A stretch of DNA of 43,371 bases from Nitrososphaerales archaeon (GTDB lineage Archaea > Thermoproteota > Nitrososphaeria > Nitrososphaerales > JACPRH01): assembly GCA_030745655.1 (NCBI GenBank), contig JASLOE010000001.1, forward strand, positions 69,351 to 112,721. The letters run 5' to 3'. Within the stretch, counting starts at the first letter, position 1; each line of letters starts with the position of its first letter. Under the pieces are notes generated by a model. The model did no database searches and was not told the origin of the DNA. It worked only from the letters and a program-made list of their open reading frames with translations. The position numbers were made by a program, and so were the translations under genes. This document shows positions 1 through 8,766 of this stretch, piece by piece.

Positions 1-2
1 GC

Positions 3-827
3 GAATTTTCAAATTTGGATATTTGCCAATTTCTGGCATCACACTCTGGTCCAAAAAAAAGATTCAGTATTTTAGATCTTGATCCATTTGGTTCTCCTGC
101 ACCATATCTTGACTGTGCATTAAGATCTATAGATAATAATGGACTGTTTTCTATCACAGCAACGGATATGCCGGTCTTATGTGGAGTTTATCCCAAAGTA
201 TCATACCGAAAATATCAAGGACATTCACTTAGGACAGAATACAGCCATGAAATTGGAGTCCGTTTACTTTTTGGGTCTGTGGCCCATAATGCAATGAGAC
301 TAGAATTAGGGATAAAACCTGTATTTGCTTATAGAGCACGTCATTATTTTAGAGTTTATATGACAATTCATACTGGGGCTGTATGGGAAGAAAAAACATA
401 CAAAGAAATAGGATACATCCTGCATTGTTTTAAATGTGGCCATCGAGCTACAGATATTGTTTCAAATATGGAATGTTCTATCTGCAAAACTTTAATGAGA
501 CATGCTGGACCTCTATGGACAGGACCCATTCATAATAAGAAATTTCTAAAAGAATTGGCTCAGGATTGTGAAACACATTTAATCAAAATAGGTACAAAGA
601 TTACATCTATAGCGCTTCAAGAAATCGATATGCCACCAACCTATTTTACAATAGACAAAATTTCAAGTAAAATGGGAGTCACTACTCCAAGCTTAAGTTC
701 CATAATACAGTCTATCAAGAAAAAAGGTTACCAAGCATCAAGAACTGCACTAAATTCAAAAGGAATCAAAACTGATGCACCAAACATGGTACTTCAAAAA
801 ATCGTAAAAACGCTCTCTGAAAATTAG
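3..827 (+). CDS. trm1: tRNA (guanine(26)-N(2))-dimethyltransferase Trm1, 5'-truncated by window edge
   Basis: Reading frame is open to the window edge (EFSNLDICQF...); motif DLDPFGSPAPYLD, zinc-ribbon CFKCG...CSIC and HAGPLWTG typical of Trm1. Confidence 0.9.
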   Translation, partial: EFSNLDICQFLASHSGPKKRFSILDLDPFGSPAPYLDCALRSIDNNGLFSITATDMPVLCGVYPKVSYRKYQGHSLRTEYSHEIGVRLLFGSVAHNAMRLELGIKPVFAYRARHYFRVYMTIHTGAVWEEKTYKEIGYILHCFKCGHRATDIVSNMECSICKTLMRHAGPLWTGPIHNKKFLKELAQDCETHLIKIGTKITSIALQEIDMPPTYFTIDKISSKMGVTTPSLSSIIQSIKKKGYQASRTALNSKGIKTDAPNMVLQKIVKTLSEN

Positions 828-1423
828 TTTAAACGATATTTTTCACACACAAGATACAACTCGCTACTTTTTCCACGACTTGCCGGAGGTTTAGAGATAT
901 GCACTTTATGAAAAATACGCCTTACCCTATTCAAAAAACTTTGTGTAGATTCACCCTCAAATATTTTTAGTATTGCAGTTCCATTTAATTGTAGAATTTG
1001 TGGTAAAAGATCCACTACCTTCAAAACCATATCTATCTGTTTTAGATGATCTACTTGCCATACACCAATAATATCAGGAGCAAGATCAGAAAGAACCACA
1101 TTAGCCTTTCTAGGAAGAATGCGTAGAATTTCTTCACAAATGATTGGATCAAATATATCATGGGTCAGGATCTTAGTGTTTTCAGCAAATGGAGTTATTC
1201 GTCTCAAATCAATTCCAAGAACTATCCCATTTGATCCTATTCGCTCAGAAGAGATTTGCATCCAGCCTCCAGGTGCAGCTCCAAAATCTATAATAATATT
1301 ACCTCTCCTAAGAACCTTGTATTTTTTATCCAACTGGATCAGTTTATATGCTGCACGACTCCTATATCCTTCTTTTTTAGCTAATCTACGATAAAGATCT
1401 CGTTTAGCATCTGTGTACCTCAG
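824..1423 (-). CDS. rlmE: RlmE/FtsJ-like 2'-O-methyltransferase (SAM-dependent)
   Basis: IIDFGAAPGGWMQISSERIG, VLSDLAPDIIG, AILKIFEG motifs; the conserved N-terminus RDLYRRLAKKEGYRSRAAYKL is encoded in frame upstream of the tracked TTG start at 1333. Start codon uncertain (CTG at 1423-1421 is one candidate). Confidence 0.85.
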   Translation of the reverse strand: MRYTDAKRDLYRRLAKKEGYRSRAAYKLIQLDKKYKVLRRGNIIIDFGAAPGGWMQISSERIGSNGIVLGIDLRRITPFAENTKILTHDIFDPIICEEILRILPRKANVVLSDLAPDIIGVWQVDHLKQIDMVLKVVDLLPQILQLNGTAILKIFEGESTQSFLNRVRRIFHKVHISKPPASRGKSSELYLVCEKYRLN

Positions 1424-1473
1424 TACAACTCACATCTAATAAAATAATTATGAAATTACTTATTCATTTAAGG

Positions 1474-2046
1474 TTATGCTTTCATTGTGAACATTCGTTC
1501 ATAAATTACTTCTGGAGTGGCAGTTATATTCTGGGATCTAAGATATTCTCGTATAGCCCATTCTGCAAGATAATAACATATATGGGGACTAACTTCACTA
1601 TCGGTGGAACACTTCAACTCTTCAGGACAAGTTATACAAGGAGATTCTTCAATAGACTTTATTTGTGCAGGAAGTCTCAACGGAGAGAGCTCATAAGTCC
1701 ATCTTCCTCCTTCCAATATTTTTTCCCTTTTAATCATACCTCTTTTTTCTAACCTTATAGCAAGTCTAGATCCATCCCTGCTTGTCAAGTTCAACTTTTT
1801 CCACAGTTCACTTTGAAGAACTCCTTCCTTTCCATGTTCCACAACCAACTTGTACACTCTTGATGTAAAGTCAAGAAGTTCATCTTCTTCTTCAGAATTA
1901 TCGATTTCATCTGATATAATTTCAGTTTTCTCTACTGGATTCTTTGGTTTAGATTTAATTTCAGTTTCAGAAGATGGTTTTTCTTTTTCTACTGGTATTG
2001 ACTCAAATTCTCCACTAGAATCTTTTATTGTTGATTCTTTTTTCAT
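1474..2046 (-). CDS. Archaeal RPC34/RPC39-like winged-helix protein with 4-Cys Fe-S-type motif
   Basis: HTH region followed by CITCPEELKCSTDSEVSPHIC (C-x2-C-x5-C-x10-C), matching the spacing I recall for the eukaryotic RPC39 Fe-S cluster; located next to tfb. Confidence 0.75.
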   Translation of the reverse strand: MKKESTIKDSSGEFESIPVEKEKPSSETEIKSKPKNPVEKTEIISDEIDNSEEEDELLDFTSRVYKLVVEHGKEGVLQSELWKKLNLTSRDGSRLAIRLEKRGMIKREKILEGGRWTYELSPLRLPAQIKSIEESPCITCPEELKCSTDSEVSPHICYYLAEWAIREYLRSQNITATPEVIYERMFTMKA

Positions 2047-2108
2047 TTTATTATCTCGTTGAATAGTTCACATATATTATTCTTCCCATCGGTATATTTC
2101 TTTTACGG

Positions 2109-3053
2109 CTATTCTAAACTTTTGAGTGCTTGAGTAATAGTAAAATTCTCAAAAATTTCACGACACCTATTTCGTATAGTGATCTCAGTTACATCTGCAA
2201 TATCAGCAATCTCTCTTTGAGGAATGTGTACCCCTAGCATTACAGAAGAGATATAGACATATGCAGCAGCTAAACCAGCAGGAGCCTTTCCGCTAGATAT
2301 TCTGCTGTCGCTAGTCTTACGTGCAATTAATAGAGCAAGTCTTTCCACTCTAGGATTTATCTTCGCCATATTTACAAGCTTTGAGATATATTTCCAGATA
2401 GATGGAGGAGGAACATAATCAATTTCCACCTCTTTTAGAACAAGGCGATAATATTTCGCTACAGTACGCTGATCTGTATGTGCAGCTTCAGCAACATCCT
2501 TTATTGAACGTCCTACATCACATTTTCTACATGCAAGATAGACAGAAGCAGCAGTCATTCCAATAATTGATTTACTCCTAGAAACCTTTAATCGAACACA
2601 ATCTCGATAAATCTGAGCAGCTGTCTCAAGAACATTTCTTGGAAGATTAAGATTTTTAGAAACTTCTGTAATTTTAAATAATACACCAGAAAGGCTACGC
2701 TCAGCTGGAGTTATCCTGACTCTATTCTGCCATTTTCGTAGCTTATAAGATTGGTTTCTAGCTTTTCCATCAAGATATTGTCCCTGAGAATCTTTCATAT
2801 CAGATCCAATCATTGTAGATAGACCAAAATCATGAAGCGCAATTGTTCTAGGAGCACCAACTCGTACTCTTTTTGCCTTATCTCCTGGTTCGACTATTGC
2901 TTTCCATTCAGGACCATGATCCATTAATTGTTCTAATACTACAAACCCGCAAGATGGACAGACAACTTCACCTTTATAGACATCACCAATCAATGATTTC
3001 CCACAATTTGGGCAAACATTAGTTGAATTGGTTTTACTTTCTTGGTTTAACAA
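2109..3053 (-). CDS. tfb: Transcription initiation factor TFIIB (TFB)
   Basis: Zinc ribbon CPNCG...CPSCG plus two cyclin-like repeats; tracked ORF starts at 3095, but a TTG at 3053 (MLNQESKTNSTNVCPNCG) gives a more plausible, smaller overlap with gar1. Confidence 0.95.
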   Translation of the reverse strand: MLNQESKTNSTNVCPNCGKSLIGDVYKGEVVCPSCGFVVLEQLMDHGPEWKAIVEPGDKAKRVRVGAPRTIALHDFGLSTMIGSDMKDSQGQYLDGKARNQSYKLRKWQNRVRITPAERSLSGVLFKITEVSKNLNLPRNVLETAAQIYRDCVRLKVSRSKSIIGMTAASVYLACRKCDVGRSIKDVAEAAHTDQRTVAKYYRLVLKEVEIDYVPPPSIWKYISKLVNMAKINPRVERLALLIARKTSDSRISSGKAPAGLAAAYVYISSVMLGVHIPQREIADIADVTEITIRNRCREIFENFTITQALKSLE

Positions 3054-3282
3054 CTTTTGAACTCCTTTTAGAAGTATGAACATTTTGACCAACAATTCTT
3101 TTGGTTCTATCTGTCAAAGGTGTAGCAGAAATATATGGTGATTTTATTGGTCCAAATACTTCAATAACTTTAGCTACTTTACGTTCTTTATCATCAAAAA
3201 GAATAGTGTTTGCTTTAAAATCCTCGTTAGCTTGAAGAATAAGCCTACCACTACGCGCTAAATGAAGTACTTTAGCTGTCAT
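3034..3282 (-). CDS. gar1: H/ACA RNP protein Gar1
   Basis: 82 aa; DDKERKVAKVIEVFGPIKSPYISATP core of Gar1. Confidence 0.85.
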   Translation of the reverse strand: MTAKVLHLARSGRLILQANEDFKANTILFDDKERKVAKVIEVFGPIKSPYISATPLTDRTKRIVGQNVHTSKRSSKVVKPRK

Positions 3283-3429
3283 TAGTAATCTATTTTTCGA
3301 TTTAGAAAGCTAACCTTTAAGGTTTCTTAGTGAAAAAATTTAACCGACTTGTCTATAATTGTGACGTCAGAGAGAAAACAATTTCTGAAAGCCTAAATAA
3401 TAGCATCAAGAAGCGCTGATGTGACTTAA

Positions 3430-3744
3430 ATGCCTCAGATTGCAAAAATCAAGCTTACCAGTGCAAACGTAGAAAATCTTACCCAAGTCTGTAACGATAT
3501 AAAAGGTATGACAGAGAAAACTGGCGTCAAAGTAAGGGGACCACAACCACTCCCAACTAAAAAACTAAAGATAGTAACAAGAAAAGCACCCTCAGGGCAA
3601 GGAACAAACACATATGATCGATATGAAATGAGAGTTCACAGAAGACTTATTGACATGAATGCCGACGACAGAACTATGAGACAATTAATGAAACTTCAAG
3701 TTCCAGAAGATGTGTTTATAGAAGTTAATCTAAGTAATAACTGA
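3430..3744 (+). CDS. rps10: 30S ribosomal protein S10
   Basis: KVRGPQPLPTKKLKIVTRKAPSGQGTNTYDRYEMRVHRRLID. Confidence 0.95.
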   Translation: MPQIAKIKLTSANVENLTQVCNDIKGMTEKTGVKVRGPQPLPTKKLKIVTRKAPSGQGTNTYDRYEMRVHRRLIDMNADDRTMRQLMKLQVPEDVFIEVNLSNN

Positions 3745-4006
3745 AATCATCCTTTTCTTTTTCAATAAACGGAAGTTTATTAGAAGCTGAAGCAACAATA
3801 ATTATGATAACTTTGCCAGAATGCATGTCTACATCTTATTTCACCATAGTTCTTGCATGGGTGCACTCATTTTAAGAGGAATCCATGGTATTCAAAAGGT
3901 AAAACACCGTTTATAGAGGAAACAGACTGTTCAAGATTTTATACAACCACAATATTCTTACAGAATCATTAAATAGGGAAAGTAAGAGATTATAGATAGA
4001 GAAATT

Positions 4007-4231
4007 TTGTCCGATATTTTAGTGGAAACTACAAAACTATCTGAGAAAGGACAAGTCGTTATCCCAAAAGAGTTTAGAAAAAAGATGGGGTTGAAGACCG
4101 GAAACCAATTTCTAGTTATCGCAGCGCAAGAGGCCATTATCTTGCAGAGAATGGAAATTGTTAAACGAAAGATTAAGGTTGAAGAGGTTTTAGATATAGC
4201 AAAGAATGTAACTCAAGAATTAAGTCCTTAA
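4007..4231 (+). CDS. AbrB/SpoVT (MazE-like) DNA-binding domain protein
   Basis: KLSEKGQVVIPKEFRKKMGLKTGNQFLV; TTG start. Confidence 0.85.
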   Translation: MSDILVETTKLSEKGQVVIPKEFRKKMGLKTGNQFLVIAAQEAIILQRMEIVKRKIKVEEVLDIAKNVTQELSP

Positions 4232-4256
4232 GAATTGTGATTATGTTGGATAAGAA

Positions 4257-4475
4257 TTAGATGCATTTTACTGATTTCACTACAGGCGGCCTTGTCTTTT
4301 TTAGGATACGGTAACCACAAATACATTTAATTTCAGGCAACTGTGCTAGTTCTTCAGAAGTTACTTTTGTACCACATCTTATACATTCATATTCAATTTC
4401 TCCAAATGTTCTTTCAATAGTTGCCGAAGGTTCGACAGGTTCAGATGTTTCTGTAATTTCATTAGATTCATCCAT
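4257..4475 (-). CDS. rpoP: DNA-directed RNA polymerase subunit P (Rpb12-like) with N-terminal extension
   Basis: YECIRCGTK...IKCICGYRILKKTRPPVVKSV zinc ribbon. Confidence 0.85.
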   Translation of the reverse strand: MDESNEITETSEPVEPSATIERTFGEIEYECIRCGTKVTSEELAQLPEIKCICGYRILKKTRPPVVKSVKCI

Positions 4476-4521
4476 TAGATATCGTCTCGTTTTCGCGGTT
4501 AGAACAGTATTTGAGTCTTTC

Positions 4522-5280
4522 TCATTTTATCTTACTTGTTTTTGGATTTACTCCTGACAATGACAATTTTACAAGAAAAACAGCAAAACGAAAGATTTCC
4601 CAAATAGACAATTTAGCCTTACCTGATAGTCTTGCTTCAAAGACGTATGGAACCTCCATTATAGAAAGACCAATATCTTGGTATATTGCTAGACTCTCAA
4701 CTTGATAGGAATATCCACGGCTATTAATTTTGTATTTCAATAATTCTTGAACCGCTTTTCTGTTAATAGCTCTAAAACCACTAGTTATGTCTTTAACATT
4801 TATCCCCAACATTATATGTGAGAGGAAATTGGCAACTCTACTAATCAATTTCCTATGCCAAGGCCACTTATTTGACCTTCCACTCTCAATATACCGTGAT
4901 GCCACTGCTACATCAACATTATTTTGTATTGCATCTACAAGTTTTACAATATCTGTAGGTTGATGAGAGAAATCTGCATCCATTTGAACAATAATATCAA
5001 AGGATAGATTGGATAATGCCAAAGTGAAACCGTCAATATATGCAGAACCAAGTCCAAGTTTTCCTGGTCGCTTTAACAAATAAATCTGATTATCCTCTTT
5101 TTTCATATTTTCAACTTTCCCTGCTGTTCCGTCAGGACTATTATCATCAACAACTAAAATTTGATAAGAAATATTGTTCTTGACCAATACTTCTCGAATA
5201 CTTGGAATTATGCGGACTATATTCTCCACTTCATTGTATGTAGGGATAACGACGAGAATAGAGGCTATTTTTTTATTCAT
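4522..5280 (-). CDS. Dolichol-phosphate mannosyltransferase-like GT2 glycosyltransferase
   Basis: VVIPTYNEVENI, VVDDNSPDGTAG, QMDADFSHQP, ITSGFRAINRKAV; likely start MNKK at 5280. Confidence 0.9.
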   Translation of the reverse strand: MNKKIASILVVIPTYNEVENIVRIIPSIREVLVKNNISYQILVVDDNSPDGTAGKVENMKKEDNQIYLLKRPGKLGLGSAYIDGFTLALSNLSFDIIVQMDADFSHQPTDIVKLVDAIQNNVDVAVASRYIESGRSNKWPWHRKLISRVANFLSHIMLGINVKDITSGFRAINRKAVQELLKYKINSRGYSYQVESLAIYQDIGLSIMEVPYVFEARLSGKAKLSIWEIFRFAVFLVKLSLSGVNPKTSKIK

Positions 5281-5294
5281 CCAATAAATTCCCA

Positions 5295-6404
5295 CTATTT
5301 TGCAGATTCAAGAGCAGTCTTAAAGGTAGAAGCTATATGGACACAATCATCTTCAGAAACATTTGGATGCACAGGTAACGAAAGCACTCGCTTTGAAACA
5401 TTATCAGTATTTGGAAGAATGAATTTATCGTATCCTGCCGTTATATAAAAGGGAGTTTTTTGAATCGGAGGGTCATAATAAACTGCTGCACCCACCCTAT
5501 TGGAGAGGAGATTCTTCAGTATCTTATCTCTATTTTTTTCTAAAGCCACTGTATAAAGATACCAGTTGGACGAACAACCCTCTGCTTCACTTGGTAATGT
5601 TATTCCGTTCAAACCTGAAAGTAGGTCATTCAGAATTCCTGCATTCCTCCGTCGAACTTTCAGAAAAGAATGAAGTTTAGACATCTGAATATATGCTATG
5701 GCAGCCTCCATCTGCGGTAGACGTAAGTTGGATCCCAGTATTTTCATATCTGAGCTTTGAGATATTCCGTGATTACGAATCAATTTCAATTTATCAGCCA
5801 AAGCATCATCATTAGTTGAAACAAACCCACCTTCTCCGCTTGTTATGATCTTTGAAGGATACATACTGAAACAACCAATATCTGAGAGACTCCCAGTTTG
5901 ATGTTCATGATATTTGGCTCCTAAAGATTGTGCAGCATCTTCTATTATTCGAAGATCATGTTTCTGTGCAATTTCCATAATCTTATCCATATCTGCTGGG
6001 TGGCCAAATAGATGAACTGGAATTATCGCTTTACTTCTGACCGTAATCTTATTTTTCAGATCTTTAGGATCAATAGTATAATGAGTCAAATCTATATCTA
6101 CAAAAACTGGTTTTGCTCCAACGAGAAGAACTGCATTTGCTGTAGCTAAGAAGGTGAAAGAAGGAACCAAAACTTCATCACCTTCTTGTATATCTAAGGA
6201 TAACAAAGCTGCATATAGAGAAGATGTACCTGAATTTAATGCAAAAACATGTTTTACATTTAAAAATGACTTTACGGAAGTCTCAAACTTCTGAGTATAT
6301 TGTCCTCCTTCAATTGATGATGTGGTTAATTGACCACTCATAATGACCTTCATAACTTCATTTTTCTCTTCATCACCAATAAGGGGCATATTAATAGGTA
6401 TCAA
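5295..6404 (-). CDS. DegT/DnrJ/EryC1/StrS-family PLP aminotransferase
   Basis: ALNSGTSSLYAALL, VPVHLFGHPADMD, IIEDAAQSLGAKY, SGEGGFVSTND. Confidence 0.9.
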   Translation of the reverse strand: MIPINMPLIGDEEKNEVMKVIMSGQLTTSSIEGGQYTQKFETSVKSFLNVKHVFALNSGTSSLYAALLSLDIQEGDEVLVPSFTFLATANAVLLVGAKPVFVDIDLTHYTIDPKDLKNKITVRSKAIIPVHLFGHPADMDKIMEIAQKHDLRIIEDAAQSLGAKYHEHQTGSLSDIGCFSMYPSKIITSGEGGFVSTNDDALADKLKLIRNHGISQSSDMKILGSNLRLPQMEAAIAYIQMSKLHSFLKVRRRNAGILNDLLSGLNGITLPSEAEGCSSNWYLYTVALEKNRDKILKNLLSNRVGAAVYYDPPIQKTPFYITAGYDKFILPNTDNVSKRVLSLPVHPNVSEDDCVHIASTFKTALESAK

Positions 6405-6410
6405 AACTGG

Positions 6411-7469
6411 TCACTCTTCAGATTCATAAACCTTAAGAAGATGAGTCTTAGATTCAAAAAACTTTCTAATAGGCTGGATTTTTTGGTTAACAGAATCTGC
6501 TACAGCAGACTTGAGATCAACTGGATGAAGTTTCTTTTCAAGATAAATAGTTTCTAGTTGTTGATATTCTGTGAAAGATAGAGGACCACCGAACTTCCTT
6601 GATCTGTCTACCTTAAATTCTTTAGTTTCATGAAACGAAATATATTTTGCTATTTCTAGAACAGGGTTATTCTTAACTTGACCTTCTGGACACCAAGCCT
6701 TCTTCAATTTATCATGGATCTCTTTTTCACTATCATGAATAAAAACACAAGTCCAAGGTTTTGATTTACTCATTTTACTAGATATCTTGGCATTATCATT
6801 AGATTGAGACATAGAGTTCACTGGTTCAGATAAACCAGGAAGTAAATGGTGATGCACAGCAACAGGAACCTTCCACTTCATCTTTGGAAAGACTTCTCGT
6901 GCTAGCATGTGGACTTTACGTTGATCCATTCCTGCATGTACTATAGATGCATCAATGGTTTCGATATCTACTGCTTGCATAGGAGGATATAAATATTGAG
7001 CGAAATGTAGATGGTCCTTCTCACTTCGTCCCATGATTGTTAGACATCTTGTATTTCGAGAAAGTGTTACATGCTTTGAGAAACGTACAAGATTCTCCCA
7101 GTAACTTTTAGAATCAGCATACAAGTCAGAACCCATGATGATATTAACTCCTGGACAAAAGAACTTGAAAGCTTCAGCATAATATTTCGAGGCGCTTTTT
7201 ATTTTATCCCAATCGCTATCAAACTTATTATTGATGTAGCTATGCCAATCGGCAAGAAAAATTTTACATTTTATTCCTGCTTTAATAAAATCATTTATTT
7301 TGAAACCTGTTAACATGAGACTTCCAAGATGAAGTAGACCAGATATTTCTAAACCTATATAGTGGGAAGGATGAGCATCGGTTTCAAGAAGGTCCCGTAA
7401 ATCCTGTACAGTTACAACCTCCTCAATTGGAGGTTTTGAAATAAGATCTATTTTGCCTTCAATATCCAC
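6411..7469 (-). CDS. tyrS: Tyrosyl-tRNA synthetase
   Basis: Class I HIGH-like SGLLHLGS, KISSKMSKSKP, QAVDIETIDASIVHAGMDQRKVHMLAREV. Confidence 0.9.
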   Translation of the reverse strand: MDIEGKIDLISKPPIEEVVTVQDLRDLLETDAHPSHYIGLEISGLLHLGSLMLTGFKINDFIKAGIKCKIFLADWHSYINNKFDSDWDKIKSASKYYAEAFKFFCPGVNIIMGSDLYADSKSYWENLVRFSKHVTLSRNTRCLTIMGRSEKDHLHFAQYLYPPMQAVDIETIDASIVHAGMDQRKVHMLAREVFPKMKWKVPVAVHHHLLPGLSEPVNSMSQSNDNAKISSKMSKSKPWTCVFIHDSEKEIHDKLKKAWCPEGQVKNNPVLEIAKYISFHETKEFKVDRSRKFGGPLSFTEYQQLETIYLEKKLHPVDLKSAVADSVNQKIQPIRKFFESKTHLLKVYESEE

Positions 7470-7683
7470 ATATCTTCACCTTTTGTTCTTCTTGATTCAG
7501 CATTTATAAATCAACCCACAATATGACAACGAAAATAGTCATCATTTAACTAATTTAAATAGTGGAAATAATTCGAATTAATTATGATGATATTTTCATT
7601 TATCATTAAGTACACTTACATCCAATAAGACAAATGGGTAAAAGCACAAGATACTTTAGCATGACACATAATAGAACAAGGTC

Positions 7684-8268
7684 ATGAAGATAATTAATCT
7701 CTCTAACGAAGAAGAGAAAATTCGAACATTTTTCAAGTTAATTAGTTTAGCATCATTAGTGGTAATCATCAGCACTTCAATGTATGGAATTCTAGGAACA
7801 CTAATCCAAGGTGGAAATGTAGTTGGAGAAGTTCTTGTAACATTAGAGGTCCCACCAATTGAAGTTTTTCCACTTTTCTACTCTAAACCAATAACCTGGC
7901 TTTCCGCAGCTATTTTGGCTCTTTACTTCTCATCACTAGAGTTAGGAAAAGATATGGTTATACAATGGCGAAAGTTTCATAGAGATATCCTCAAGTTTTT
8001 CGCATTTTTTGTTTGTGCTATGGCCACCTATGAAGTGTTATTTAATTTCACATTATGGGGAGGATTAATCGCAAGCGACTCAATATTGGGAGAATTAAAT
8101 GTCGATCTTATTAAAAACACATTTCCTAACCCTGAAACACCTTGGAACATAGTTTTTGCAACAAAGCTGTTCACAGTTTTAACAATTATTTCAGCATATT
8201 CTTTTTACTACCTTCAAAGAATAGAGTCTAAGATAAACGAAAGACATCTGAGTCACTCTGCACCTTAA
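7684..8268 (+). CDS. Uncharacterised multi-spanning membrane protein
   Basis: 194 aa with several hydrophobic segments; ATG start; no family recognised. Confidence 0.65.
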   Translation: MKIINLSNEEEKIRTFFKLISLASLVVIISTSMYGILGTLIQGGNVVGEVLVTLEVPPIEVFPLFYSKPITWLSAAILALYFSSLELGKDMVIQWRKFHRDILKFFAFFVCAMATYEVLFNFTLWGGLIASDSILGELNVDLIKNTFPNPETPWNIVFATKLFTVLTIISAYSFYYLQRIESKINERHLSHSAP

Positions 8269-8605
8269 GAAGCAAGAAAAGAAATGTAACGGTCCCCAGA
8301 GAATAGCCAAATATTGCCAAATAAGCAAATGAAGTAAAATCTGAACCTATAAGTGAAAATGCTGAGTAAGCGTGATATGCAAATATTAGAAGGTTGTATA
8401 AACCTGCAGCTAATGATACACTTCTTAAAATAACTATTTTTTTTCGCATAAAAATTAACACTGCAGAAAATAAACTGGCAATACCCGGTAGAACTAGTAG
8501 CAAATCACCTTGTTGTAATAGTACAATTGAAAACCAAAATATACTTGCCACTAAGAACAATAATGCTGTAATTTGTGAAAATCTTGAGATTCTTTCGCCT
8601 GTCAT
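8228..8605 (-). CDS. Uncharacterised small membrane protein
   Basis: 125 aa with about four hydrophobic segments; convergent 41-bp overlap with the previous gene. Confidence 0.6.
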   Translation of the reverse strand: MTGERISRFSQITALLFLVASIFWFSIVLLQQGDLLLVLPGIASLFSAVLIFMRKKIVILRSVSLAAGLYNLLIFAYHAYSAFSLIGSDFTSFAYLAIFGYSLGTVTFLFLLLKVQSDSDVFRLS

Positions 8606-8766
8606 ATTCGTTTCGCTAATTACGGTTCAAGATATCAGAATTTAACCATTGCCCTCATAAAATCAAAATAATCAATACTTTACTTACATAATAATCATAT
8701 TAAAGATAGTGCTAAACAATATCCAAAGCAAATATATCATTAAAATATACAGCATTGGATTAAGTA

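Noticed and set aside
7560-7660. ATGATGA string resembling a box C of a C/D sRNA
   Set aside because: No suitably spaced CUGA D box or C'/D' pair; AT-rich sequence yields such strings by chance
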